Shown here: one piece after another, positions 1 to 12,520 of the stretch
Position numbering within the stretch: position 1 is the first letter of the stretch
How the letters are laid out: each line of letters starts with the position of its first letter
Source: Parietaria judaica
Lineage: Eukaryota > Streptophyta > Magnoliopsida > Rosales > Urticaceae
DNA: 64,000 nt
NCBI GenBank assembly: GCA_954871525.1
Contig: OX940871.1
Location: 26,696,586 to 26,760,585, forward strand
Direction of reading: 5' to 3'
Position numbers and translations under genes: made by a program
Notes under the pieces: generated by a model
What the model was told of the DNA's origin: nothing
Database searches by the model: none
Seen by the model: the letters and a program-made list of their open reading frames with translations, nothing else

Positions 1-1
1 A

Positions 2-766
2 TTAACTCCTCCAGGAACACCTCAATTAAATGGTGTTTCTGAAAGAAGAAATCGAACCTTGTTGGACATGGTCCGATCAATAATGAACAAAACAGATTTA
101 CCCGAGTCCCTATGGGGGCATGCACTTATGACAGCCGCTACCACACTAAAGTGTGTGCCATCAAAGACGGTTCCTTCAACACCATATGAGATGTGGAAAG
201 GAAGAAAACCCAATCTACAGTTCATGAGAATCTGGGGATGTGAGACATGTGTCAAGACATTAATGTCTGACAAACTCAGCCCCAAATCTATAAAATACAA
301 CTTTGTGGGATACCCAAAAGAAACTGCTGGGTACTACTTCTATCAGAAAAACACTGGCAAAATCATCATTGCCAAAACTGGTATATTCTTAGAAGATAAT
401 TTTCTCTCTAGAAAGTCTAGTGGGAGAAACATTGTTCTTTATGAAGAACAAGAACCACAAGATCAAAATGAACAAGAAATGGACACAGAAGAAGCTCAAA
501 CATCTGGTTATACGCACCATGATCAAATCATGAATGATAACACTATAAAGGAAGTTGTTCTTAACGAGGAAGTTAATGATGAGATCATCAACGAACCACC
601 TCAAGAAAACATAACTCTATACGATGTCCCCATTCAAGATGGGATAAATGAGCAACCTGATTACACACTGACATCTCGAAGATCAACCAGAGAGATTCAA
701 CCTCCTCTGAAATTGAATCTTCTTGTTTCAATAGAAGACGAAACAGTTCATGAGGATGAGGATTAA
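2..766 (+). pseudogene. Ty1/copia integrase C-terminal fragment
   Basis: The frame is already open at base 2 and ends at a TAA at 764-766. It begins inside the copia integrase core: the GVSERRNRTLLDM block carries the third catalytic acid (Glu) of the DDE triad. Next come WGHALMTA and the PYEMWKGRKPN block typical of copia, then RIWGCETCVKTL. A long acidic, low-complexity linker follows, as expected between integrase and reverse transcriptase. No reverse transcriptase or RNase H follows, so the element is internally deleted. The upstream half lies outside the window. Integrase would insert retrotransposon cDNA into the host genome; this copy cannot encode a full polyprotein. Confidence 0.9.
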
Positions 767-1639
767 GAACCTGAGTCTGACAAAGAAGCAATGTCAGGAG
801 ATGACTCAGAGATATTCTTATACATAGAGGCACTAGTCAGAATGACTAACAGTGCTGGAATGACTCGCACTCTAAGATTTCTCACATGGAAACAAAACCT
901 TAAAATAAGGGGACACTGAGAAACTTAGAGATATGAAGAAAGACTCCAAAGTTTGAGAAACATCATGAGTACATCACTGGGTAAATCACATACTTAGATT
1001 ATAACTCAATGCTTACTATAATAGGAAAGTTATAACAACTATAGTTGGGCATGTGATGAAACTTGAAGGATGGAATGATATTTCAAGAAAACATGCATCT
1101 CCCCATTCGTCTTGGGGAAATTCACTCAGGGCCTTTTGAATAATATAAGTAAATCAAAACTATGGCCATAGTCAAAACAAAGTGTTTTTTTTTTTGGTGT
1201 TTCAATACTAATACTCGAATCAGAAAAATAGAGTACGGCTTAAACAGATGTGCCAAACCATGATCTGTGCCAAATCTAGAGTAGTAAAGATGTTGAAGGA
1301 ATCAATCACATGGTTCTTCATAATTAACTTATATAAAAGGGGATTCCAAAATTTTGTAGATTGGGAAGTGATGTCTAGGTGGATGCCACTCACTTCTAGT
1401 ATACTCTAACTGAGTATGTGGCCAACACAACAGAATCCTAAAGAGTCACACCGAACTCGCAACGGAAACGAAATACGATAACTAATTTACAACGAAACAA
1501 ATTTCAGTTGTAACTTTGATGAATCAGGCATGAGTAGCTGAGAAGATGTACATATAAGTATATAACCCAATATGGCATTTTCGAGTAATACTTTATGTGA
1601 AGGACGTGCACGGAGATAACCAATCTGGTGCGTTCGTGC
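767..1639 (+). mobile_element. 3' internal remnant of the copia element (RT/RNase H deleted)
   Basis: Between the integrase-linker stop and the polypurine tract I find no reverse transcriptase or RNase H blocks in any frame. There are only short AT-rich stretches with stops. In an intact copia element about 2 kb of RT/RNase H would sit here, so this is inferred to be a deletion derivative or heavily decayed copy. The assignment rests on position between recognisable copia parts. Confidence 0.6.
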
Positions 1640-2275
1640 AAGTGGGAGATTGTAGGTTATGCCCGAACCCGATATTGTATCTTTCGGGTTATCGGATATC
1701 GACCCGAATCCATAACCGACATAGCGGGCCCACTTGGGCCCGAGTGATAATTATGAGTACACTTAATTAATTAAGAATTAATTAATTAAAGGTTATTGGG
1801 CTTTGACTAAAGCCCATTAGGTTTTAAGATATTAGGTATTATAAATACCTAATCATGACTCATAAAACACTAATCCAAACCCTAGCACACAGAGAGAATT
1901 CGACCTCCCCGCCCTAGAAGGAAGTCGAATTTTGCTAGCTCCCCAGTTCTGTATCGGTTCGTCATCCAAACACCGATAAGGATCTAACCTATCCTCCGAG
2001 GTGTTTTCTGGTCATCAAGATGTTCTCGAGTGACGTGGTGGACGACTTAGAGGCACTACACTTGAAGTGCTCATCCCTGGAACACTCACAGCAATCGGTC
2101 AGCTTTAGAATCAGCAAAAGTCATCGTTTTCGGTACTGTTGGCAAAAGTACTGAAGTTTGGTAACGATCTCTAATTCGATATCTTAATTCTCGTAATTAT
2201 TCTAGATCTATATTGTTCGATGATATCCCGTGATTTCCGCCTCGGGATTGAGAAAGAGTCATCAAAAACCCAACA
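1640..2275 (+). mobile_element. Polypurine tract and 3' LTR of the copia element
   Basis: A purine-rich tract (AAGTGGGAGA) at about 1640-1650 is followed directly by TGTAGGTTATGCCC at 1651, the expected PPT/LTR junction with a TG start. A TATA-like TTATAAATACC lies near 1840, as in U3/R. The right end is placed at CAACA (2275), giving about 625 bp. That end is uncertain, because no second LTR or target duplication is available in the window. Confidence 0.6.
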
Positions 2276-4454
2276 TTCTCTAGTATCGAACGCATCTTGA
2301 ACGACCAGCGAAAATAAATGAAGCCGGCTTATCATCGCGCTAACATAGATTGGCTCCAAGCTGAAGAACGAACTCAAGAGAAAACACAACAATGACGATG
2401 TTTGCGATTATTTCAATCCCAAAGATTATAAATTTTTCAATGTACTTGTTTATGTATTATCATGTTATATAAATCAATAAACGAGGTATTTCTCAATAAC
2501 TGTCTCAATATTTTCACGGTTTTGGTTTGAAAATTTTCATAAAATATTTAAATATTTGAGCTTAAAAGATTATATATCCAATTCAAATTTAAACCATTCT
2601 ATTAATTCAAATAAAAAAGGTATAAAATTGATTTTGTTTTCCGCACAAAGATCGGAACCTGAATTTCTTGTTTCGAAAAAGAAAACGACGATGCTGGTCA
2701 AGCCCTTAAAAGGTTCATTGAATACTAATGCTGCCACTTTTGGATGTTGGGGATATGCCACTGACTTTGATCCTAAATTGAGTATCTATACCACAATTAA
2801 TCTTTTTTTAGGGATCATGGACATGTGACATGTCCCACCACCATAGATAAACTCTTGGACGCAATAACTCTATTAAATTAGACGTAATTACATAGTTACA
2901 TAATTATATTTATTAAAAATTCAATTGAGAATATTTGAAATTCACACCCACATTTTGTAGTAACATTAAGAGTGTACGGATTTAATACTTAAAGTTAACT
3001 AAGACCTAGTACTTGCAAAATTGGAATTTGTGTAGGTTTTGGGGTGAAAATTTTAATGCGTAAGGCAGTGGTTTGGTTAATTGGTGAATTCACATCGTCT
3101 TTAAAACAAGCTTATGGGTAGTTGAAAATTGCCATGCAATTTTTTTTTTTAATTTAATCATAAATTTACCTATTTATAGCTATATTTACTTTGGAACATC
3201 GAAGCAATTTAATTTATTAACTACTTAGTACCAAGCATTGAAACTTGACCCAATAAGCTTCTACTAGACAACATTTAGATAACAAATGCTCTTTATTCTT
3301 TTTATTTTTCATGCACGTAAAATTGTGTACTTGTTTAAAAATAACAATATTGCTTGCTATGAAGTTTCATTTTGGCAATATTTCATATGGGCAGTGCATG
3401 TCTTTTTACACGTAATGACTTGGAGTGGATATATTAATGAAGAAATAAATAGGTGTTGTTAAAGGCAGATAAAAAAACTAATGTATTACTAGATTTAATC
3501 GTAGGAATATAGGTAAAAATACTATATAATTTGTCCTTTGATATTTGTGTTTCAAGAACATTTTAGAAAAGGTAATAGATAATCTTCCCTGCCCAATATA
3601 TACATGTGCAATATTTTTACAGAAATTATTTTAAAATGGTCTATCTGAAAAGAAAGAAAAAAAACCTATTTGATCCATCAATTTTATTTGGTTTTAATGA
3701 AGAAAAAAAAAAAGATTCTCAATGAAGAACTATAACTATACATGGTCTAATAGAAGCATGTTAGAGCTCATAATACTCTTTTTACGAGTAATCATATATT
3801 TTTATCATTTTGTAGTGAGCCAAAATAAAAGCACACTTCATGAGATTGATCTATATATTTTTTTTTTTTATCAATATCTTAATTTACATCTCCGATTTTT
3901 TTATAATAATTATTGGGATTTTATTGGATTGGCGCATATATATAGTTAGTTGTCCTCTTCTAATATATGGGGATTAGAGCTCGATTCTCGTTAACCAGAA
4001 GAAAAATAAAATTAACTCACGAAATAAATTAATGAGAATCGAATTTAAGTTTTAAATAAATATAATTTTATTTTATTTTATTATTTCTCTCCAATAAAAT
4101 TATATTAATATAATATATATAGTCGTATATGGCCTTTACTCTTTATACATTATTCAATCATGAAATAAACAAAATAAAAAATAAAATCTTTTCAATATTT
4201 TCTAAAAGTGTCGAAAACTCTTAACAAATCTTACAGTGTATAACATAACACCCGCTCATTTTTTTATTTATTTTTTTTATAAATATTCGAAAGTTTAACT
4301 AAACTTGTTCAAACCAAGAATCGATCCCTCTCGACACTTAGATCTCGCAGTCCGGGTGAGTCTATGTGATTTTCAATACTTACGTGGCAAATATGAAATA
4401 ATAGAAATATAATATGAATGGAGGTAATTCAAGGACTCTACAAATAGAGCTGTA
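2276..4454. other. AT-rich spacer, no gene seen
   Basis: There are only short AT-rich open frames, poly-A/T runs and no recognisable protein motif or RNA gene. Several frames of 60-90 codons occur but show no domain pattern and no splice-linked partner. Confidence 0.6.
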
Positions 4455-4700
4455 CATGGCGATGCATGAGGTGTGTTCGCGACGTGTCGCGATGCGGGAA
4501 GGGATGTCGCGATTAATCGCGACTAGCTGGCAGGAATCGCGACTCATCGCGACGCGGAGCAACAATGCGAGGGAATCGGTCTCGTCCAATGGGAGCGCAC
4601 CACCGAGGCATCGCGAAGCATCGCGACCTGTCCACCCGCGACGCATCGCGACTTCAAGTTTGGCGATTTTTCACGATTTGGTCGCGACTCATCACGACAC
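4455..4700. repeat. TCGCGA-rich repeat module A
   Basis: A GC-rich island in AT-rich DNA. The palindrome TCGCGA or its core GCGAC recurs every 10-25 bp (for example GTCGCGATGCGG, ATCGCGACTAG, CATCGCGACGCGG, CGACGCATCGCGAC). It ends with TTGGCGATTTTTCACGATTTGGTCGCGAC, which has a close counterpart at 6449-6500, so this is a dispersed repeat family. The open frame running through it is a by-product of the repeat. Confidence 0.75.
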
Positions 4701-4724
4701 CGTGATGTGCACCTCTACTCTACA

Positions 4725-5265
4725 AGAGATTATTGGTGTGGCGCGTAGTTACCACTCAGAGTTCAAAAAGACCCATAAGATAGAGATCCTGAAGAAGTAT
4801 ACTAAGATAATTTCTCCAGCTTGGAAGCTCTCCGAGGTAGGCTGTGTCGGTATATGTGTTGACACTACAATCGATGGCCATGGGAAGGGTTATGGCATTG
4901 GCCTAATGGGTCGTAATTACAAAAATTGGGGCCTCGTGCCGAAATTTAATTTCTATCGGCACGCGTTATCCCCTCAACTTGCGGAGGCTTCAACTATATG
5001 CCGGGGGGTTGAATGGACGTATGATCAGGGATGCTCGAAGATTCACAATCACTTAGATTGTTTTGGGTGATTAAAGGTCTAAACAATATTTCAGATTCGG
5101 GACCTATTATCTCTAATAATCATCGTTTAGCTACTCAAATCAAGTCTGCAGGTTTTTACTATATTGTAATGAAATCGTGCATAGTCTAGCTAAACTCGCA
5201 ATTAAGTCCAAATGAAATATTGTTTGGCTGAAATCTATTCCGTCTGGCTATTGAATGATTTTCGT
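4725..5265 (+). pseudogene. Decayed RNase H-like (RVT_3) fragment
   Basis: Translation gives VGCVGICVDTTIDGHGKGYG, matching the first strand and acidic residue of plant RNase H-like domains found in LINEs and their derivatives. About 40 residues later comes LAEASTICRGVEWTYDQGCS, the helix with the second acid. After a frame change, VIKGLNNISDSGPIISNN and NEIVHSLAKLAIKS match the C-terminal part (the NxxAHxLA motif). At least two frame shifts and stops separate these blocks. No reverse transcriptase or endonuclease lies upstream, so it is a relic. The upstream part is interrupted by the TCGCGA repeat. Confidence 0.7.
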
Positions 5266-5270
5266 TGTAA

Positions 5271-5792
5271 TAAGAGAATCCCGACTCTTGCTCAAGACAC
5301 CTCTTTGATTGTTGCTAGTGATAATTTGATGTAGAATTATTTTTCCTCTCAAACTGCACTCATTTGGAATACTAATACTCTGAGAGTTTAATGACAATCA
5401 ACTTTCTTTATGAAAAATAAAAAATTAGACACACCACAATATCATAATGGAAAATTACATATGTAAATATTGTACACAATAAATGCAACAACGGTCACTG
5501 CCAACGACTACCTGAACCGACCGTTGCCCAGTCACGGGCGCTTCCACCGCATACTCTCTCAAGTCTCATGATCACATGCACCATATATATTTGAATTCTA
5601 TACTAAAAAAAAAAAAAAAAAGATAGAGAATATCACTAGATCGAAAGAGTAGAAGTCCAGAAGATACAGTCAACTATTCAGCATGCATGAATGCATGCCT
5701 TTGAAAAAATAAATGAAGAAAGTTTTGCAAATGCGTGGTCAAGAAAATTGAACATATATATATAAATATAATATTAATGTGGCTTAGAAATT

Positions 5793-5829
<37 letters not shown>

Positions 5830-6250
5830 CCCAAAGGCATTAATGAATGGCATGGGTTGAGGTGTATTTTCAGTGGTGTGTCTTGAAATCTTAAGACACT
5901 TAATATTTAGTGTGAGATTGAGAGCATGAGCCATTCGGTATGACATATCATTGTCATGTTCTTGGATTGAGAATTGCCCAAAGGGAAGTAGCATACAAGA
6001 GAAGAGAGGGCGGTGTGTTGAATCATGAATGTGGTGCTCATTATTGACAGAGATCAGAATCTGATTTTTTTTTTTGTTTAATATTTGGTTGCGGGATTAG
6101 TTATTATAAAATAAAATGAATAAAAAACGGAATTTACCGCATATAATTGGAGTTTAGTATGAAGTCTATATTTTTATATCATAAAATGTATTAAAATCTA
6201 CTTATATAGGACTTATCGTGTTAATTACTCTCGAGTAGAGCTCCAGCTCA
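5271..6250. other. AT-rich spacer with (TA)n microsatellite
   Basis: No coding signal. There is a poly-A run near 5606-5622 and an alternating TA tract near 5799-5827. The rest is unique-looking AT-rich sequence. Confidence 0.6.
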
Positions 6251-6254
6251 AGAC

Positions 6255-6372
6255 CAAAATGGAGCCATCGCGACGCTCGCGACGGGGAGGAGGAGCTCGC
6301 GACGGGGAGGTGAAAATTGTGATGATTCGTGATGGGGTTCCTTCGTCGCGATCTCTCTCCCCCCCCCCCCCC

Positions 6373-6424
<52 letters not shown>

Positions 6425-6515
6425 CAACGTCGCGACACTAGGCACCACGACGCATCGCGACGGGAGGGTTGGCGATTTCCATCGATTCCGTCGCGACGGG
6501 TCGCGAAGTCATCAG
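6255..6515. repeat. TCGCGA-rich repeat module B with C25-(TC)n tract
   Basis: Same TCGCGA/GCGAC vocabulary as 4455-4700, including CGACGCATCGCGAC followed by GGTTGGCGATTTCCATCGATTCCGTCGCGAC. The middle is occupied by an uninterrupted run of 25 C (6359-6383) followed by an alternating TC tract of about 37 bases to 6420. Short open frames here in several phases are artefacts of simple sequence. Confidence 0.75.
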
Positions 6516-6798
6516 TTTCAGCTCAACTCTCGAGTCTACATTATTCATCCTTTTCGTAATCTATTAGAATTTTATACATTGATTAGTTTTTTTATTTGAT
6601 TTTCGGTCATATTCTTTAAACTAGTAAATGCGGTTAATACCGTTATTGCCTTAACTGAAAACCGAATAAAAATATGTTGTAAAAGTGATTTTAGTCTTTT
6701 CAAATAGGATATTAGATTTTCTTTGTTAAAATACCAAAAGGGAGTAGTCGATACATTAGTTGAAGAAAAAACGGTTGTTCACCCATAATTAGCATGTA

Positions 6799-7440
6799 CA
6801 CTACAAGAAAATAAGGTATCAGACACTAATTATTTAGTCTCCGATACCTGAAAATTAATCTCGGATGAGTATCCGAGATTGATTTTCAGTCTCCTAGGCT
6901 AGTCTCGGATACCTAGTGGCAGATGCGACTATCAAGGAGTTAATCACATATACGCCGCAATATTCATGACAAAGAACTAGTCTCAGATACATCAGTTTTC
7001 ATTCATTAATAAGGTTAGCCGAGAACTCTTATTTAGTCACGGATAAGCCTTTTAAAGACTGATTATAAGTCTCGGATAACGTGATTGTTAGTCTCGAAAA
7101 AAGAGACTGATTGTTAGTCTCGGATAACATGACCGATTGTTAGCCTTTTAAGACGGAGTTTTAGTCTCGGATAAAGTGATATGCGGACTGATGTTAGTCT
7201 CAAATGACGTAATTTAGGGAATGATGTTTAGTCACCGTTCTATTTCTTGCTTTGTTTTTTATCCAGAGCTTTCGATATTAATTTTGAGTCTCGAATATAG
7301 TGGCATCTGCGAATGTTTATATACTCTTGTCATGATGCTTTGGAGACTAATTTTTAGCTCCAAATATAAGAAATACATTTATGAATACGAGACTAATTTT
7401 TCAGTCTCTGAAAAAATAAGAGAGTACATTAGAATCTAAA
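6799..7440 (+). mobile_element. CACTA (En/Spm-type) transposon end with subterminal repeats
   Basis: CACTACAAGAAAATAAGG at 6799 fits the usual CACTA terminal inverted repeat. It is followed by about 600 bp filled with variants of AGTCTCGGATAAC in both orientations (for example near 6838, 6856, 6900, 6977, 7062, 7090 and 7118), the typical subterminal repeat array that binds the transposase. I could not find a convincing partner terminus (TTTTCTTGTAGTG) downstream, so the right limit is open. Confidence 0.7.
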
Positions 7441-7687
7441 ATTAGCTTCCTCTGCATAGCTTTCGTACCTACAAATTTGTATATAAATTTGCAATAAAAT
7501 CATGCACAATCATTTAAAAAATATTCATGAAAAACTAAGAATAAAAAATAATAAAAAAATATATCCAAATCTATACAGAAAAAAAGTCTAAGATAAATAA
7601 AATATTAAAGTTGAATTCAATTTTCGTGATTTACTAAAGCCCTTGATCTGGCATACCATTCGTTTTCTCAATTCTTTTATCACCACT

Positions 7688-8060
7688 TCATTCATTGCTC
7701 GTAGATGAAACCATGGTCGAGTGAAAATCGTCGAACTTAGTAGCTAGATATTCTTGTAGTTGGTTAAACTTCTCTTGATTCATTTCCTTTTCCTCCCTAA
7801 GTTTATTCTTAAGATAATCAATTTGAATCTTTAGCTCTTCATTCTCATTTGAAGCCTGTCGAAATGGTTCGACCGCCATAATGATTAACACATCTTTCTT
7901 TTAAAAATTTGGTCCATTCATTATATCATATTCATATTTTCTTGTTGTTTCTCTGCAACAAACTCTATTGATTGTTTCCTCTTCCAACATATGCTCTAAT
8001 GCAGGAGTAATTATCGTGTTTTCCGGTAGTAATTTTTCCATGGCATCTTCCATGTGTTGA
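7688..8060 (-). pseudogene. Coiled-coil coding remnant, possibly of CACTA origin
   Basis: The minus strand has a 67-codon frame (7688-7891) rich in Glu, Lys, Leu and Asn with heptad-like spacing (NENEELKIQIDYLKNKLREE). Upstream, in an adjacent frame after a stop, is another charged stretch (PALEHMLEEETINRVCCRE). Plant CACTA proteins of the Ptta/En/Spm class often end in such coiled coils, and the array of CACTA subterminal repeats is adjacent. The link is inferred from position; the sequence itself is not diagnostic. Confidence 0.35.
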
Positions 8061-11000
8061 AGAATAATTTGTCCTTATTATAAGATAAATATATTAGAAT
8101 AATTTTACGTTTAACTTACAATGTCCAAAAATAAATATGCATCAAATATCATTCTTAGATATTGGTTGAATTCTTCATCATTTCTCCATCAACATTCTTA
8201 GAGGTTTATTATGCAAGCCTCATATACTTAGAATGGAGTAGGCAGCATCTGAGTCTCGAGAATTATCTGCCCATAGAAAATTGTATTATGAATTCCAAGT
8301 AAGTATGTGAAAACAAGTTTTATAAAAACATAGCAAAATCAATTAAATTGACATCTTACCATTTTATTTTTGTGATTAGCAATAGTTTTAGATCCTCAAC
8401 AACCGCGTTTCGCTTGTGTACTTAGCTCAAAAAGCACCAAAAATTAAAGTTTTTCCCTCAAAAAGCACCTAAAGCTCTTGCTCATAAATACCAAGTTCAT
8501 TTACCTCCTTTGGTAAGCTTTCCATAAGCCAAAAAATTCTCTCAAATTCGACACACTCTCTAATAGTCCAAAAAAACTTCATTTATGTCTAAACTCTCAA
8601 GCACTACCGACTACAAAAATACTTGACTAATGTTGAGTTTCAGAGTAGGCGACAGAGTACCACCCTCCACCTTTGAGCTATATTCTCAGGTGAAAAGTAC
8701 AAGATCGGCCAACAACTTTGAAACTTTGCCCGCGATGGGGACATTTCTCACCTCACGCATAATCAAGGAAGGGAAATCAAGAACCTCGATCTTTCGAGCT
8801 TTATCAAGATTAGCATACTTCTCACCTTAATCGGAGCATCGATAAAAGCTAGAGAAATACCCGTACCCACAAATACAAAACTCTTTCTCCACTTTATCTG
8901 CAAAGGAAAGAGATTTACTTATTTCCCCGTGCGAGCTGGTTTGGCATAGGTTCGACACATGTAGAGTTTTCTGGCTAATCTATTTTACGCAATTAACATT
9001 TATTATTACAAAATTCTAATTATTATTATTGACCAATTGAAAACCGCAACCTCTATTTACCTTGTATGCCGAAGGTTAATTGGTTGACCAATGAGGGTTT
9101 TTGGAACAACTTACCGATGAATAGTTTAAATTTTACTAATATTTATATTATATATTTACAAGTTATAGTTGTAATTTTAAATAAAAAAGGAGCTATACTA
9201 GTAATTTATTATAAATATAAGGTTACAATTATAATTTTTATGAAAATTAAAGATAATAATTTATCGTCGTGGACAAAGTGGGATTGTAAGAACTCATACA
9301 TTTATTAAATACTTAAGACTTTGTTGTGGGTAAGTGTAAATACAAGATGAAAAAGTTTCACATGGAAAAACTGCCAAAATATTGTAGTGTTTATACGGGA
9401 TCCATTAATGATGTGAGCTCAACAAACGGATATGCTATCTTTTACTCTCGCACCAACACCGGCTCCGGCTCCGGATTGGGAGCATAAAGGTGCTAGTAGC
9501 GCTAATGGCGTCTTGTAGGCGCACTCGAGACACTATCATCGAGGCAAACGGCATAGGCTCGGGCTTCTGCTGGCGGTTCTCACTTCAAATGTTCACTTGT
9601 CCGATTTTGGGTGAAATTTTGCACTTCTATAGTAAGAATCAATTTTCGGTTTCTTTCTGAGTAAACAAAATCAATTTTTGTGAGTTTTGGAATCGCAAGT
9701 CGCAAATTTCGATAAAATCGTGGGCATGCCGAGCGAGCGCTACAGATTTTAAAACCATCATGAAATAGTGTAGGGTCAGTTTTGTTTCACATTTTCAACG
9801 GTACACCATGTCCATGTGTTGGCAATATCGTTGTCATGTCTCTGTACACATCTCCAAACCCAACATCGTGGTTGATTTCTATGAAAGAAGGGACAAAGCT
9901 GAATTAATCTCTTGTTTTTCCGTTGAGCAACCAAACGGACCCATCATTTCTTTTTTGTCTTCCTTGCAATATATATTTATATATATATATACATATGATC
10001 ATTTCTTTGTTGGTCGGATCATCTATGATCAATTATTATTTTTGGAGACAAAACCAGCCCAATAGGTAAATGAGCAATACAGGTAAAAATAAAAGAGCAA
10101 AGGGAAATAAAAAATAGTGCACATTTTTTTTTTTGAGTGAGCATCCCGTGCACGGCCAAATCTGGAATATATGATATGGCCGCTATCTATTGGCGGGCAA
10201 ATCCCGTTTTTGATTCTATAATTTACAAGTAATACTTTAGTTTTGGTCTCCAAAAGTCTAGTAAGACCTTACCCCACAATTCAAGGACACAAACAACTGT
10301 TAGAAGAAATAAATTTTACAGTTTGTAAATTTTACGGGGCATGTCGATGGAAATTAATTGACGGAAATGTTAAAAAATAATTTGAGTATTTCGATAACTT
10401 TTATATAGATTCATTATTACTTACTTATTACCATATGACATAAATAACTATAAAATCAAAATAATGAAATATCATATTAATAAAATATAGTTGTATTTAT
10501 ATAAATATAAGAGTTATACTTGTAACTTATTTAAAATATAGATATAGGGGTACAATTAGAATACGACCTCGTATTAATAGGTTATAGTTGTTTACAGGCA
10601 TGCGGCAACATATGCCGACTCTCAATAAAGGGGAACGTTGAAGGTATGTTGGGGAATTTAAAACCTTGATAGATACAAATGATCAAGTATTTCCCGATTT
10701 CCATCGATATTCCACGATGTTCATGGTGATCGAAAACTTTTGCAACTTTTTTCTTTTCCTTTATACTTTTCCATGGAAAAGCTACCAAAAATCCATTTAC
10801 TTTTCCCAAAAAAATTTGCGAGTAAATTGTCAAAAATAGACGAACTTATAAAGGAAATTTGAGATCTCGGTTGAGCTACTTGCAGGAAGATGAGTAAAGA
10901 CGCTATAAAGGCACATTGCACTCCTTTGGGGGAGGGAAATAACTATGCCTTCATGTAAAACTAATATTTTCATGTTTTGTGTTTGACACTTTGTTCAAAT

Positions 11001-12520
11001 ATATTAGTTGGTGTGAGACATATTACGACATGCTATTATGTTGGTATTTTAGACACTATAAAAATTAAAAATAATTTTTCTCACAAATATGTTATATTAT
11101 TTACATCGATAACCGATTAATCCGTCGACAAATTTCGATTACATGAGACTTTATATCCTTTCCATGGATAAATCCGTTACCAAATGATAAATCCATCGAT
11201 AACGACAAACGATTTATCGGTCAAAACAATAATTTAACCCTAGATTGAAACTACCCTCTGAATTTTATATTTTTGGGGTAAATTTTTCGCTGAACTTTAA
11301 TTTCATATAAGAATACTATAGATAATTAGCAGTTAGCCAGTGTTAGAGAAAGTAATTGTTCAGTTTGTAAGCCACTCAAGACGTCCAAGCACACGTGAGG
11401 GCTTCTGGAGGATCAGGAGTTTGCGGCTGCAGCAACTGCCGAGGCGCAAAGTTCTCCGCTCAATGGCTGACATCCGTCCTTGAACTCGTGGATACTGAAA
11501 GTCAAGCCGCGAACTCTAGCAGCGCCATCCCACAGAAAGAAATTCCGATGCGTTCCCGAGCCTTGGCCCGCTCCGGCCAAACGTATGGCCATCTTGATGT
11601 GCCACGCACGCAAGACTTATTTGAAAAAATATTTTCAAATTTAATTTTTTATTTTAATAAGTTACTAATTTCCACATCAATTTGATATACTGATGTTATT
11701 TAGTCGAATACCGATTATACTGTAAATACGGTTTTATCTTTAAAAATAGGGTATTCGGTTATTATTTCTAAAATACCGAAATGCGATATTCGGTCTATTA
11801 TTTGTCAAAAACCGCACCAAATACTCGCTTATTCACGCCTAGGTGAAAAATACACGAAAGTAGCAATATTAGTAATTTAACCTTTTAGTTACTTTCAAAA
11901 AAACCTTTTCGTTGACTAATTATTGTACTAAAAACCAGAGCCCCGGTTTGGACCCACAGCCTGCTTTTCGTCGGTTCGAGCAGCTCATAATCGCACCCAA
12001 TGTGGGTTAGGTTGCCTGAACCCACAACTATGGGTGGGCAATATTAACCCGTCCATAAAAAAAAAACAAATCTTCATAAAATTAATAATTATATTGTAGA
12101 TAAATAAATAATTTGAGGATCATAAAATTAAGACTTAATGGGGCGGATTTTGCCAACCCAAATATCTCTAAAAGATGGGCAACCGGAGTCCATCTTGGGC
12201 ATGGGTTGCCCACGACCACGAGCACCAAAACCATCGGACTCGCAAGCCGTCCGTCCCCGAGCTCTACTCAAAACTATACTTTATACTTCTACCGTACTTA
12301 TTTCATACAATTATCATTCAAAGAACATCCACTAAAACTTACCACAAACACTTCAATAAGCTAGAACTCTTTTTTCATTGATGATGAGAACATATACATA
12401 TGCATTACATATATTTATACATATATATGATTTTGATATTGAGTTTTTGAATGTTCTCATTCCACCTCCCTGAATAAATTAATGTATGTACAATTCCTAT
12501 AAAAATTACGTGTTTGAGTT
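8061..12520. other. Intergenic region 3' of ZEP, no gene recognised
   Basis: Mostly AT-rich. A GC-rich patch at 11390-11615 can be read in several frames (one gives EDQEFAAAATAEAQSS) and may be a captured gene fragment; I do not recognise it. Segments near 11690-11820 and 11940-12250, rich in ACCG/CGGT or GGGTTG/CAACCC, look like dispersed repeats. No tRNA or other RNA gene was seen. Confidence 0.5.

Noticed and set aside
4414..5070. 218-codon plus-strand frame as one protein
   Set aside because: It joins a TCGCGA repeat to an RNase H relic by chance; the N-terminal half is repeat-derived.
9374..9390. TTGTAGTG as the right terminus of the CACTA element starting at 6799
   Set aside because: Only about eight bases match and the 3-bp flanks do not agree.
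11395..11685. GC-rich 96-codon plus-strand frame
   Set aside because: Considered as a captured exon; no frame shows a recognisable family, and no splice-linked neighbour was found.
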